From assembly GCF_001426685.1 (NCBI RefSeq), contig NZ_LMFB01000044.1, positions 244,585 to 308,584 of the forward strand: a DNA stretch of 64,000 bases, read 5' to 3'. Under the pieces are notes generated by a model that did not search any database, was not told the origin of the DNA, and saw only the letters and a program-made list of their open reading frames with translations. The DNA is from Rhizobium sp. Root483D2 (lineage in GTDB: Bacteria > Pseudomonadota > Alphaproteobacteria > Rhizobiales > Rhizobiaceae). Below are positions 28,481 through 37,670 of this stretch, piece by piece (positions within the stretch are counted from its first letter, which is position 1; every line of letters begins with the position of its first letter). The translations under genes and the position numbers were made by a program.

Positions 28481-28993
28481 TTACTCGATGACGGCGCAGG
28501 CGAGCCTGTCGCCGGCATCGCCGGACGGCTGGCTGCGATTGTCATCCGACTTCGCATGCACCATCAGAGCGCGGCCGCGAATGCCGTTTTCGGCATTGTC
28601 GAGCACCACCATGCTGTTGAACACCTGCGCGCGCATGACGCCGTCCGCGCCAACATACTGATTGGGCATATCGCCGGCATGCGGGCCATTCGCCGCGAGG
28701 AAACCGTGTTCGGTCTCGCCGGGATTGAAGTGTTTTCCGGCTGATTCGTGATTGTGGGCCGCGTCGCATTTGCCGGTTTCGTGCACATGGAAGGCCACCC
28801 ATTTTCCCGGCGGCAGGTTTGTCACTTCCACCTCGATCAGCACACCGTTCTTGCCCTGCGTCAGCGACGCACGTCCGGTTTCCTTGCCGTCCTTGCCGAC
28901 GAAATTGGCGACCGCGGTCTGCGATGACGATTGTGCAAAGGCGGCACCCGTCGTGACGAGAACCATGGCGAGTGTGGTGATCAGGCGTTTCAT
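28481..28993 (-). CDS. sodC: Superoxide dismutase [Cu-Zn], periplasmic
   Basis: A 170-residue precursor with a signal peptide ending AFA near residue 20. Copper/zinc ligand motifs are visible: AFHVHETGKCD, HNHESAGKHFNP, GPHAGDMPN and LMVHAKSDD; the C-terminal GDAGDRLACAVI supplies the second disulfide Cys. GGAGG precedes the ATG at 28993. It would detoxify superoxide in the periplasm. It converges with mscS, whose stop is 25 bases away. Confidence 0.95.
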   Translation of the reverse strand: MKRLITTLAMVLVTTGAAFAQSSSQTAVANFVGKDGKETGRASLTQGKNGVLIEVEVTNLPPGKWVAFHVHETGKCDAAHNHESAGKHFNPGETEHGFLAANGPHAGDMPNQYVGADGVMRAQVFNSMVVLDNAENGIRGRALMVHAKSDDNRSQPSGDAGDRLACAVIE

Positions 28994-29098
28994 GAGAGAG
29001 TCCTCCGGTGGGGTGATGTCCTCAAGATGCAACGCCTGATGACGCCGGCGGTTCCATCATCAACCGCAGCGCACCTCTCGCTTGCAGCAAACGCCGGA

Positions 29099-29830
29099 TC
29101 AGAAAATCCGCACCGCCGATGTGGCGATGATGATAAGCGCAACGGCAATCATCAGCGGCCGCACCGGCAGGTGCTTGACGACAAGCGCGCCGATCGGAGC
29201 CGCGAGCACACCACCAAGGACGAGACCGATGGCGGAGCCCAGATCCGACCAGCCGAGCGTCATCACGAACGTCGCCGAAATCGTCAGGGTGACGGCGAAT
29301 TCGGTGAGACTGGTGGAGCCGATGACCTTTTTCGGATCATGGCCACGGCCGATCAGCGAGGTCGTGACGATCGGTCCCCAGCCACCGCCGCCGGCCGCAT
29401 CCAGCGCGCCGCCGCCAAGACCGATGAACGGCACCGCCCAATCACGGACCTCGCGCAGCCACAGCGGCCGGAACGCCTTGAACAGGATATAGACGCCGAC
29501 CAGCACCAGATAGGCCGAGACGAACGGCTCGATCATCTCGCCATCGACATTGGAGACGCCATAGGCACCCAGCGCCCCGCCGATCATGCCGGCCGGCGCT
29601 AAGCGCGCAACAAGGCGCCAGTCGATATTGCGCTGGTAGGTATGGGAGGCGCCGGAGGCGGCAGTGGTGAAAATCTCGGCGATATGCGTCATGGCGCTCG
29701 CCGTTGCCGGCGGCATGCCGACGGCGAGCAGACTGGTGGTGGACAAAAGACCAAAGGCCATGCCGAGCGCGCCATCGACCAATTGCGCGAAAAAACCGAT
29801 GACGACGAACATCCAGAAATCTGCCGGCAC
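29099..29830 (-). CDS. Sulfite exporter TauE/SafE family permease
   Basis: A membrane protein of about 243 residues with 7-8 hydrophobic helices and two family repeats (GFFAQLVDGALGMAFGLLS and GLGGGALDAAGGGGWGP). TSUP proteins move sulfur-containing anions or other organic anions. AAGGA is 6 bases before a GTG at 29830, which I take as start; a TTG two codons upstream would leave no spacing to that site. Confidence 0.88.
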   Translation of the reverse strand: MPADFWMFVVIGFFAQLVDGALGMAFGLLSTTSLLAVGMPPATASAMTHIAEIFTTAASGASHTYQRNIDWRLVARLAPAGMIGGALGAYGVSNVDGEMIEPFVSAYLVLVGVYILFKAFRPLWLREVRDWAVPFIGLGGGALDAAGGGGWGPIVTTSLIGRGHDPKKVIGSTSLTEFAVTLTISATFVMTLGWSDLGSAIGLVLGGVLAAPIGALVVKHLPVRPLMIAVALIIIATSAVRIF

Positions 29831-29948
29831 GAACAATCCTTCTTCAAATCCAACCGTTTAAAACCCGGCTTATTTGCGCCAACACTGTCCTATAGGTAAA
29901 GGTTCCAGAACGGCAATTCACAAGCGCTGTGCGATAAAGGAAGCACCC

Positions 29949-30179
29949 ATGACGATGATCGCTCTTCTCCTTGCGGGTACGCTTTTGACGGCACCTGAGG
30001 ACAAGCCGGCCATCCCGAATTATTTCGATGGCAACGGCGCTACCGGCCAACCGGTGATCTCAGAGTGCAATCTCACCAGCGATGACGTGAATGGCCAATT
30101 CAAAACCTGCCGTTACGATTGCGGCAAGACGCTGACCATTGGCGCACATGTGGTCTGCCCCTTCATCTTGCAGCGGTAG
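29949..30179 (+). CDS. Small secreted cysteine-containing protein
   Basis: A 76-residue protein with a short hydrophobic N-terminus (MTMIALLLAGTLL) that looks like a signal peptide. The mature part has four Cys (SECN, KTCRYDC, VVCPF), enough for two disulfides. AAAGGA lies before the ATG. It is followed 10 bases later by the DUF6434 gene. No family is recognised. Confidence 0.72.
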   Translation: MTMIALLLAGTLLTAPEDKPAIPNYFDGNGATGQPVISECNLTSDDVNGQFKTCRYDCGKTLTIGAHVVCPFILQR

Positions 30180-30189
30180 GCGTTGAGCG

Positions 30190-30402
30190 ATGACGGCTTT
30201 CGATTGGCATGCCGATGCAATTAGCCGCGATACGCCGGTAACACCGGCCTATCGCAACACCCAGAATGTCCGCCGTTTTTTGACCGCAGAATGCGGCGCG
30301 GGCTTTGTGTTCGACCGCGCCTTCATGGCCTTTATCAAGGACGGCACGGAAAAGACGATGGGCGACGTCGCCGACGAATGGACACGCCGTCACGCCGGGT
30401 GA
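30190..30402 (+). CDS. DUF6434 domain protein
   Basis: A 70-residue protein (FDWHADAISRDTPVT, YRNTQNVRRFL, FDRAFMAFIKDGT, KTMGDVADEW) that I recognise as DUF6434, a short domain often found alone or after a SAP domain in proteins of unknown role. It lies close behind the small secreted protein gene and converges with nadC, 10 bases away. Confidence 0.78.
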   Translation: MTAFDWHADAISRDTPVTPAYRNTQNVRRFLTAECGAGFVFDRAFMAFIKDGTEKTMGDVADEWTRRHAG

Positions 30403-30412
30403 CGCGTCTTTC

Positions 30413-31321
30413 CTAGCCGATGACCACGTCCAGCCCGATGTCCAGCGTCGGGGCGGCCATGGTGATCTTCGAGGTCGAGATGTAATCGACGCCGGTTTCG
30501 GCAATGGCGCGGATGGTCTGGATATTGACATTGCCGGAGGCCTCCAGCCTGGTCCGGCGCGGATCGGCGGCATAGGCCTCGGCTGAGAGCTGCCAATGGG
30601 CGGCATTGAGGGCAACGGCCTGGCTGAGCAGATCCGGCCCCATATTGTCGAGCAGGATCACATCGGGACTGGCCGTCAGGGCCTGGCGCATCTGGTCGAG
30701 CCCATCCACCTCGACCTCGATCTTGACCAAATGGCCGCAATAGGCGCGCGCGGCATGGACGGCGGAGGCGACGCCGCCGGAGACGGCGATATGATTGTCC
30801 TTAATCAGGATCGCGTCATCCAGGCCATACCGATGGTTGGACCCGCCGCCGAGACGGACCGCATATTTCTCCAATGCCCTGAGTCCTGGAAGGGTTTTCC
30901 GCGTACAGCAGACTTTGGCGCGCGTGTGGGCGATCTCGTCTGCGAATTTCGCGGTATAGGTGGCGACGCCGCAGAGATGCATGAGGAAATTCAGCGCCAC
31001 ACGCTCGGCCGACAGGAGGCCACGGGCCTTTCCGGAGATGCGTGCCAGCGCCGTGCCGGGCCCGATCCGGTCGCCATCCGTCACGAAGGCCTCGAAGCGG
31101 ATCGCCGGATCGATCAGGCGAAAGGCTGTCCGTGCAAGCTCCATGCCGGCGACCACGCCGTCTTCACGGGCGTTCATTGCCGCAGTTGCGGTCCTGTCCG
31201 GCGCGATCGTCGCATAGGTGGTGATATCACCGGCGCGGCCGAGATCTTCCAGAAGCGCCGCACGGACCTGGTCCTCGACCATCAGGGCGGGCAGTTCGGG
31301 GCGAAGGGCGGTTGGGGTCAT
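30413..31321 (-). CDS. nadC: Nicotinate-nucleotide pyrophosphorylase (carboxylating)
   Basis: NadC (QAPRTase) joins quinolinate and PRPP to give nicotinate mononucleotide, third step of de novo NAD synthesis. The 302-residue protein shows CTRKTLPGLRALEKYAV, the KDNH loop, IEVEVD and LEASGNVN, all substrate-contact motifs of the family. It lies after nadB on the same strand with a 166-base gap that contains a palindromic repeat element. Confidence 0.96.
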   Translation of the reverse strand: MTPTALRPELPALMVEDQVRAALLEDLGRAGDITTYATIAPDRTATAAMNAREDGVVAGMELARTAFRLIDPAIRFEAFVTDGDRIGPGTALARISGKARGLLSAERVALNFLMHLCGVATYTAKFADEIAHTRAKVCCTRKTLPGLRALEKYAVRLGGGSNHRYGLDDAILIKDNHIAVSGGVASAVHAARAYCGHLVKIEVEVDGLDQMRQALTASPDVILLDNMGPDLLSQAVALNAAHWQLSAEAYAADPRRTRLEASGNVNIQTIRAIAETGVDYISTSKITMAAPTLDIGLDVVIG

Positions 31322-31358
31322 GGCTCAATATTTCCGGTTTCGAACTGGGCGGCGTGCC

Positions 31359-31492
31359 TCTTCTCCTAAGCAGGGAGAAGTGCCGAGCGGATGCGAGGCG
31401 ATGAGGGGGCGGCACGGCACATTTCGCGTGTTTGGCCCCCTCATCCGCCCTTCGGGCACCTTCTCCCCGTTGGGGAGAAGGGAAGTTCTACG
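31359..31492. repeat. RIME2-like palindromic intergenic element
   Basis: A mosaic of hairpins between nadC and nadB. The core arms 31400-31410 and 31435-31445 are perfect 11-base inverted repeats, and each flank ends in its own CTTCTCC..GGAGAAG hairpin (31359-31380 and 31460-31482). The sequence type (CCCCTCATCCG next to CTTCTCCCC) resembles rhizobial RIME2 elements. It reaches the last codons of nadB. Confidence 0.8.
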
Positions 31493-33086
31493 TGCTTTCC
31501 ATTTCAGTCACCTCCGCCACAACGCGGTCCGCGTCTGCAAGGGTCAGGAAGGTCCGGTGCTTCCATTCCGGGCGCGGGTCGGGGCAATCGGAGCGGTAGT
31601 GACCGCCCCGGCTTTCGGTGCGCAGGTAAGCGCCGGTGGCGATCAGCTTGGCTGTCGTAACGATATTGCTGAAGCGCAGCCGGGTGTTCTGGCGTTCCAG
31701 ATTGGCGATCGCCCGGATGGCCTTGACCAGCGTCTCGCGGCTGCGGATCACGCCGACATGATCGCTCATGACATGGCGCAGCGCCGTCAGCGGCGGGCTG
31801 TCTTCCAGCGTAACCGGATCGTCGTTTTCACCGGCATTGTCGCCCCAGCCGGTGATCTTCGGCTCCGGCAGCATGCCCTTGATGTTTTCGGCAATGCGGG
31901 CGGCAAAGACCACTGCCTCAAGCAGCGAATTGGAGGCGAGCCGGTTGGCCCCGTGGACGCCGGTGGAGGTCACCTCGCCTGCGGCCCAGAGGCCATCGAT
32001 CGAGGTTCGGCCTTCCGCATCGGTGAGCACGCCGCCCATATGGTAATGCACTGCCGGAACCACCGGGATCGGTTGCGTGACGGGATCAATGCCGGCCGAC
32101 ATGCAGGAGGCATAGACGGTCGGGAATGCCTGCGGAAAATGGGCGCCGACCGCCTTGGTGCAATCGAGAAATGCGCCGCGCCCGGCCTGAACTTCGGCAA
32201 AGACGCCGCGCGAAACGATGTCGCGCGGTGCCAATTCGCCGTCGGGGTGGATATCCAGCATGAAGCGCTCGCCGGCCGCGTTGATGAGGTGCGCACCGTC
32301 GCCGCGCAACGCTTCGGTTGCCAAAGGTGCGGGATCGCGGCCGATATTGATCGCCGTCGGATGGAACTGGATGAATTCCGGATCGGCGATGATGGCACCG
32401 GCGCGCGCGGCCATGCCGACGCCCTGGCCGCAGGCCTCGGTCGGATTGGTGGTGACGGAAAACAGATGGCCGACGCCGCCCGAGCAGAGCACGACGGCAC
32501 GGGCCGGAAACGACACGCGCTTCTTCGACTGGCCCGCATCGGGGCGGGCGATGACGCCTGAAATGAACCGGCCCTGGCGCACCAGTTCCTCGACGACGTA
32601 ACCTTCCAGCACGCGGATCGAGGGCGTGTTGCGCACGGCCGCGATCAGGGCTTCCATGATCGCCTTGCCGGCCATGTCGCCCTTGACGCGGACGATGCGG
32701 CGCTCGGAATGGGCAGCCTCGCGCGACAGGAGAAGCTGGCCCTCAAGGTCGCAATCGAACGGCACGCCGTAGCCGAGCAGGTCATGGATACGGGCCGGGC
32801 CTTCGGCCACCATCATCCGCGTCATCTTTTCATCGACGATCCCCGCACCGGCAATCAGCGTATCGGCAACATGCTTGTCGACGGTATCGCCAAGCCCCAT
32901 GGCAGCCGCAATGCCGCCTTGCGCCCAGGCCGACGAGGCACCATGGCCAATGGGCGCGGCCGCCAGCACGGTGACGGGACGCGGGCTGAGTTTCAGCGCG
33001 CAAAAGAGCCCGGCCAGGCCACCGCCGACGATAACGATATCGTCAATACCATTGAAGGATTGCGGGCGGAAATGATCAGTGAGCAT
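31488..33086 (-). CDS. nadB: L-aspartate oxidase
   Basis: NadB oxidises aspartate to iminoaspartate, which NadA turns into quinolinate. It is a 532-residue flavoprotein of the succinate dehydrogenase/fumarate reductase group: FAD motif [13 protein letters not shown] at the N-terminus, [12 protein letters not shown], and [11 protein letters not shown] with the active-site region. Its own upstream spacer is 136 bases to the start of an opposite-strand gene that separates it from nadA. Confidence 0.96.
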   Translation of the reverse strand: MLTDHFRPQSFNGIDDIVIVGGGLAGLFCALKLSPRPVTVLAAAPIGHGASSAWAQGGIAAAMGLGDTVDKHVADTLIAGAGIVDEKMTRMMVAEGPARIHDLLGYGVPFDCDLEGQLLLSREAAHSERRIVRVKGDMAGKAIMEALIAAVRNTPSIRVLEGYVVEELVRQGRFISGVIARPDAGQSKKRVSFPARAVVLCSGGVGHLFSVTTNPTEACGQGVGMAARAGAIIADPEFIQFHPTAINIGRDPAPLATEALRGDGAHLINAAGERFMLDIHPDGELAPRDIVSRGVFAEVQAGRGAFLDCTKAVGAHFPQAFPTVYASCMSAGIDPVTQPIPVVPAVHYHMGGVLTDAEGRTSIDGLWAAGEVTSTGVHGANRLASNSLLEAVVFAARIAENIKGMLPEPKITGWGDNAGENDDPVTLEDSPPLTALRHVMSDHVGVIRSRETLVKAIRAIANLERQNTRLRFSNIVTTAKLIATGAYLRTESRGGHYRSDCPDPRPEWKHRTFLTLADADRVVAEVTEMEST

Positions 33087-33222
33087 GGGTGCTGTCTCCG
33101 CTCCTGCCAGACCTGTGAGGACGGCAGGGATCGCGCCTTCTGCGCGGCTTCAGGGGCGCTTGCAAATCATACAAGCAATGGTAGATTTTTTCCGTCACCC
33201 ACAACGCATGCGAAGGTTGAGC

Positions 33223-34038
33223 ATGCAGCCACAGACCGATCCCGCACTCAGCGGATACAGCGCCGTCTTTGCCTGGCTGGCGGGCGCGGAGGGAGATACG
33301 TTCCTTGCCGCCATCGTCGTCGCCCTGCTTTCGGGCTCGATCGGCGCGTTGGGTTATTTCGGCAAGGTGATTCTGACGGCAATCGTTGCGCGCCGCGAAG
33401 ACAGGAAACTGTTCCGCAACGCCACGGCTCTTTTCAAGAACGACGTCGTCATCCGCGGCCATGACTTCAAGAACAGCCACAGCGACGATGCCTTCGACAT
33501 CATGGTTCAGCAGATCATCGATGGCCCGGACGACTTCAAGTTTTCCGTTCCCTCTTCGGACGATTCCGAGAGCGAGGAGATGATGAAATTCATCCACCGC
33601 ATGCATCCGAACCAGGCACGGCTGATCCGCACATATATTCTCTACAGCAAGCTTCAGGGTTCCACGGCGGTGGTGCTGTCCTCCAGCCTCGCCGAATTTG
33701 ACAAGCCGCGAAAGCTGCGCGCTCTGGCGAGCTACAGGGAAACGTCGCAACTCGTCGACTATCTGGGAATAAAAGTGCTCAAGGATTTGAACCGGGACTG
33801 GTGGGAGCCCCATCCAGACCACGTTTTCGATCATATTCTTGCCGAGATGACGGCCCTCGACACCGGCCGCAAAGCGTTTGTCGATATCAAGATGAGGCTG
33901 TTGCAGCAGGCACCGAAAAGCAGCCTGCCGGTTCAGAGCAACGGCGGTAGCGGACCCGACACGATAGACCTCCAGGACTTCATTAAAGCTGCTCATAAGA
34001 TAGCAAACGCCTATCGTTCGTTCAACTCTTCAAATTGA
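33223..34038 (+). CDS. Unknown membrane-anchored protein inserted between nadA and nadB
   Basis: A 271-residue protein with one or two membrane segments near the N-terminus (about 21-50; [19 protein letters not shown]) and a soluble remainder with many charged residues. No family is recognised. AAGG lies 6 bases before the ATG at 33223; a start 15 bases upstream is possible. It runs opposite to the nad genes, its 3' end overlaps the nadA 3' end by 17 bases, and it sits exactly between nadA and nadB, which are normally adjacent. Confidence 0.78.
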   Translation: MQPQTDPALSGYSAVFAWLAGAEGDTFLAAIVVALLSGSIGALGYFGKVILTAIVARREDRKLFRNATALFKNDVVIRGHDFKNSHSDDAFDIMVQQIIDGPDDFKFSVPSSDDSESEEMMKFIHRMHPNQARLIRTYILYSKLQGSTAVVLSSSLAEFDKPRKLRALASYRETSQLVDYLGIKVLKDLNRDWWEPHPDHVFDHILAEMTALDTGRKAFVDIKMRLLQQAPKSSLPVQSNGGSGPDTIDLQDFIKAAHKIANAYRSFNSSN

Positions 34039-35101
34039 TCATGCGCTCGACTGCCAGCCTTGCGCGGCCGGCAATCGCCGGATCGACCAGGACTTCCTCC
34101 GTCATGAACAGCAGGCTGTCGAGGATCTTCGGCAGCGTGATGCGCTTCATGTGCGGACAGAGATTGCAGGGCTTGATGAAATCGACGCCGGTGATCTCGG
34201 CCTGGATGTTGGAGGCCATCGAGCATTCGGTGACGAGCAGCACGCGTGGCGGGCGCTTGTCCTTGACATAATTGATCATGCCGGCCGTCGATCCGGCGAA
34301 ATCGCAGACGGCGATCACGTCCGGGTGGCATTCCGGATGGCCAATGATCTCGATGGTGGGATCGGCTTCCTTGTAGGCGAGCAGTTCGGCCGCCGTGAAG
34401 CGCTCGTGCACTTCGCAATGGCCCTTCCAGGTGAGGATCTTCTTGTTGGTCTGCTTGGCGACGTTCATGGCCAGATATTCGTCGGGGATGCACAGGACCG
34501 TGTCGCTCTCCAGGCTTTCGACCACGGCGAGCACATTGGACGAGGTGCAGCAGATATCGGTCTCGGCCTTCACGTCGGCCGAGGTGTTGACGTAGGTGAC
34601 GACCGGCACGCCGGGATAGCGCTGCTTCAACAGGCGCACATCCGCGCCGGTGATCGATTCCGACAGAGAGCATCCGGCCCTGCCATCGGGGATCAGCACG
34701 GTCTTTTCAGGATTGAGCAGCTTGGAGGTCTCGGCCATGAAATGCACGCCGCACTGGATGATGATCTCGGCATCGACCTTGGTGGCGTCGCGGGCAAGCT
34801 GCAGGCTGTCGCCGACAATATCGGCAACGCAGTGGAAAATATCCGGCGTCTGATAGTTATGGGCGAGGATAACGGCGCCGCGCTCCTTCTTCAGCCGGTT
34901 GATGGCATGGACATAGGGCGCATAGACGGGCCATTCGAAGGCGGGCACGAACTGCTTGACGCGCTCGTAGAGATGGGCCGTCTCACGGGCGATCTCCGGC
35001 GTGAATGTCAGGTCCGGCCGCTCCAGGATGCCGAAACGTTCGGCGGCGGTTCTGACCGCGCCCGACGCTTCAAGGCTCACCGTGCTTTGTGCAATGGTCA
35101 T
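34022..35101 (-). CDS. nadA: Quinolinate synthase A
   Basis: NadA is a [4Fe-4S] enzyme that condenses iminoaspartate with dihydroxyacetone phosphate to quinolinate. The 359-residue protein carries candidate cluster cysteines at 117 (CGVHFM) and 312/315 ([10 protein letters not shown]), plus AHNYQTPDI and the HPECHPDV motif. The upstream region holds a strong palindrome likely to be a regulator site. The oxygen-sensitive cluster makes the co-location with ygfZ a few kb away suggestive. Confidence 0.97.
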   Translation of the reverse strand: MTIAQSTVSLEASGAVRTAAERFGILERPDLTFTPEIARETAHLYERVKQFVPAFEWPVYAPYVHAINRLKKERGAVILAHNYQTPDIFHCVADIVGDSLQLARDATKVDAEIIIQCGVHFMAETSKLLNPEKTVLIPDGRAGCSLSESITGADVRLLKQRYPGVPVVTYVNTSADVKAETDICCTSSNVLAVVESLESDTVLCIPDEYLAMNVAKQTNKKILTWKGHCEVHERFTAAELLAYKEADPTIEIIGHPECHPDVIAVCDFAGSTAGMINYVKDKRPPRVLLVTECSMASNIQAEITGVDFIKPCNLCPHMKRITLPKILDSLLFMTEEVLVDPAIAGRARLAVERMINLKS

Positions 35102-35138
35102 CGTCCTGCTCCTCTTGCCGCCCCTCCGGCGGCAGACC

Positions 35139-35163
35139 TATTTTGCTCAAAATGAGCATAATA
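35139..35163. promoter_or_regulatory. Candidate NAD-regulator operator upstream of nadA
   Basis: Arms 35139-35149 and 35153-35163 are inverted repeats with 10 of 11 pairs matching around AAA; the core is TGCTCA-AAA-TGAGCA. It lies 38-62 bases before the nadA start codon, a good place for repression. The shape, a long AT-flanked palindrome in front of nadA, fits a NadQ/NrtR-type site; the assignment to the nadQ product is inference. Confidence 0.65.
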
Positions 35164-35230
35164 GCGTCAAAACAAAACCGGCATGGCCGGTGCATCAGAT
35201 TTATAAGGTTTTGTGACGGTTTTCAAGAAT

Positions 35231-35257
35231 GCCCTCCCGCTATTTCTGCGGGAAGGC
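35231..35257 (-). terminator. Hairpin after the MFS gene
   Basis: A stem of 7 pairs, one mismatch and 3 more pairs with a 7-base loop lies 14 bases after the MFS stop codon. On the minus strand it is followed by ATTCTT, a weak U-tract. It would separate the MFS gene from nadA downstream. Confidence 0.45.
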
Positions 35258-35270
35258 AAAATTCATGCGT

Positions 35271-36515
35271 TCAGGCGATGGCCGGGCGGGCGACCGGTTT
35301 TTCCTGGATCGGCCAATGGACGATGGCGGCGAAAATGCCGAGCACCACGCCAAACCACCAGACCGGATCGTAGGAGCCGAAATGATCATAGAGATAGCCG
35401 CCCATCCAGACGCCAAGGAACGAGCCGACCTGGTGGGACAGGAACACGATGCCGCCGAGCAGGCCGAGATGGCGCGTGCCGAACATGATGGCGACGAGAC
35501 CGTTGGTCGGCGGCACCGTCGATAGCCAGAGCAGCCCCATGACGGCGGCAAAGATGATCACCGATGCCGGCGACTGCGGCAAAAGCAGGAAGGCGGAGAC
35601 GACGATCGAGCGGCCGATATAGATCCATGACAGGAACTGGGGCTTGGAATAGCGCTGACCGATAAAACCGGCGGCGAGCGACCCGATGATATTGAAGAAA
35701 CCGATAAGCGCCAGCGCAATCACCGCATAGCGCGCATCGATACCGATATCGCCGATATAGGCCGGGAAATGCGCGGTGATGAAGGCCACCTGATAGCCGC
35801 AGACGAAGAAGCCAGTGATCAGCAGCAGGTAGCTCTTGTGACCCAGTGCTTCCTTCAGCGCCTCGCCGATCGACTGTTTGTACTGCGCTTCCTTCTGCGT
35901 GCCGGAGGATGAATTGCCGCGCAGCGGAATGGCAAACAGCGGCACGAGCAGCATCAGCGCGCTCATGTAGATCAGGCTGTCCGACCAGCCGAAGGCCGAA
36001 ATCAGCCCCTGGCTCAAAGGCGCAAACAGGAACATGCCGGCAGACCCGGCGGCCGTGCAGATGCCGAAAGCCATGGAGCGCTGCTGCGGCGTGACGTTGC
36101 GGGCAAAGGCCGAGAGGAGAATGCCGAAAGAGCCGGAACCGACGCCCAGCCCGACCATGACGCCGCCGCCGATATGCAGCCAGATCGGCGCATCGGCATA
36201 AGCCATGATGATCAGGCCTGCGGCATAGACGAGGCCGGAAAAGGCCAGCACCCGCCAGGAGCCGTATTTATCGGCGATCGCCCCGAAGAACGGCTGGCTG
36301 ACGCCCCAGGCGAGATTCTGGAAGGCCATGGCGAGACCGAACGTGGTGCGGTCCCAGCCGGTATCGGCAAGCATCGGCAGCTGGAAGAAACCCATGGCCG
36401 AACGCGGCCCGAATGTCAGAACGGCGATGAGGGAGCCGGCAATGATGATCAGCCAGGGCAGACCTGGATTGGCGGTGGGCGTCCGGGTTGTGGACGCGGT
36501 GGAAACGGCGGACAT
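35271..36515 (-). CDS. MFS transporter
   Basis: A 414-residue major facilitator with about 12 helices. The loop between helices 2 and 3 reads GAIADKYGSWRVL, the usual MFS A-motif region, and GxxxG-rich helices follow (VMVGLGVGSGSFG). It resembles the oxalate/formate antiporter-like branch. GGAG lies 8 bases before the ATG. Substrate unknown; its position upstream of nadA gives no clear hint. Confidence 0.9.
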   Translation of the reverse strand: MSAVSTASTTRTPTANPGLPWLIIIAGSLIAVLTFGPRSAMGFFQLPMLADTGWDRTTFGLAMAFQNLAWGVSQPFFGAIADKYGSWRVLAFSGLVYAAGLIIMAYADAPIWLHIGGGVMVGLGVGSGSFGILLSAFARNVTPQQRSMAFGICTAAGSAGMFLFAPLSQGLISAFGWSDSLIYMSALMLLVPLFAIPLRGNSSSGTQKEAQYKQSIGEALKEALGHKSYLLLITGFFVCGYQVAFITAHFPAYIGDIGIDARYAVIALALIGFFNIIGSLAAGFIGQRYSKPQFLSWIYIGRSIVVSAFLLLPQSPASVIIFAAVMGLLWLSTVPPTNGLVAIMFGTRHLGLLGGIVFLSHQVGSFLGVWMGGYLYDHFGSYDPVWWFGVVLGIFAAIVHWPIQEKPVARPAIA

Positions 36516-36743
36516 TCAGCGACTCCATAGAACGGGAGTTGCAATCTACGCCGCAGCACACGGTTAAAAAAGCGAAATAAAATGACCTTGCGATCAGCCG
36601 GATTGATGGATGACCGGCAGGGCTCAGTGGCGCGTGAGGAAACGGGTGCGGCAGTGCCGTTGTCAGCGAATCTTCAACGTCTTGAACCGGCAGTGAATTC
36701 CGGCAGACGAGCCGCGCGGTCGGACGCCACCTGGCGGATCGGA

Positions 36744-37589
36744 CTACGCCCTGATCTTCATCGGCCACCGATCGCTGCGCTCCGTGACGATCCGCATTCC
36801 GTCGCCAAGATGGATGGTGCCCACGGTGCGTGGCACGGCATTCCAGCCGAACAGGACGCCGGGCACGCGGCGGTCGGCCGACATGCGCTTTTCAGCGAGC
36901 CCCTGGATCGGATTGCCGCCGATGCGCTCGCCGGTCACCTGGTCCTGCGTCGTCATGATGCAGCGGGCGCAGGGCTTGACGAGATCGAAGGTGATGCCGC
37001 CGATCTCGACGCTTTCCCAGACGTCTTCTTCCCAGGGCGCATCATTGTCGATGAGGATATTGGTGCGGAAGCGGTCCATGCCAACCGGCTCCTGCCCCTT
37101 TGCAACCAGCGTGACATTGAGATCGGCGAGCGACGCGGTGGTGGTGATCAAGACCGGAAAGCCATCGGCAAAGCCGACGGGTGCTGCCTCGCCTGCCCAT
37201 TCCTCGCCCACCAGGCGTTTCGCCTCCTCGTCCATATGCACGAGCTTGACTGCGCGGCCGAACCAGCCGGACAGCGTTTCGTTGACGCTGTCTTCAGACA
37301 CGGCGGCATTGACCTCGCTATCCCAGACGCGGACATCAAGCCGTCTTGCGGGATCAAACGTGACGTTTGCCGTGCGCGTGCCCAGGGTCAGATGCACGCC
37401 GCCGGTCACCGGCTTGGCCTCGACCTGCGCCAAAAGCTGCAATTCGCGTTGCGTGATAAATTTTCCATCGGGATCGACCAGCATGAAGCGCCGGTCTCCG
37501 GCCAGCCCGTCCTTTTGGACCGAAATCGAGGTCTGGGCGATGGCGCGGCCGCTTTTCAGTGGATGGATGTTGAGACCGGTCACCTTCAT
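36744..37589 (-). CDS. MOSC domain protein (YcbX/MOSC N-terminal barrel)
   Basis: A 281-residue protein with the MOSC N-terminal beta-barrel (GLNIHPLKSGRAIAQ, DGLAGDRRFMLVD) and the C-terminal MOSC domain. The key Cys is in KPCARCIMTT, which in YcbX/mARC relatives binds the molybdenum cofactor and takes part in reduction of N-hydroxylated bases. GGGAG precedes the ATG. No ferredoxin domain is fused, so a separate electron donor would be needed. Confidence 0.9.
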   Translation of the reverse strand: MKVTGLNIHPLKSGRAIAQTSISVQKDGLAGDRRFMLVDPDGKFITQRELQLLAQVEAKPVTGGVHLTLGTRTANVTFDPARRLDVRVWDSEVNAAVSEDSVNETLSGWFGRAVKLVHMDEEAKRLVGEEWAGEAAPVGFADGFPVLITTTASLADLNVTLVAKGQEPVGMDRFRTNILIDNDAPWEEDVWESVEIGGITFDLVKPCARCIMTTQDQVTGERIGGNPIQGLAEKRMSADRRVPGVLFGWNAVPRTVGTIHLGDGMRIVTERSDRWPMKIRA

Positions 37590-37670
37590 ATCGTCACTCC
37601 CAGGCGTTTATAGTGTGATTCAAGCGCATCGCAGATTGATTCCGGCAAGCCGGACAACGCATTGTTCCAG

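Noticed and set aside
33066..33087. Possible second NAD-regulator site at the nadB start (ATGATCA-G-TGAGCAT)
   Set aside because: The spacing is 1 instead of 3, one arm base mismatches and half of it is nadB coding sequence, so chance similarity is likely.
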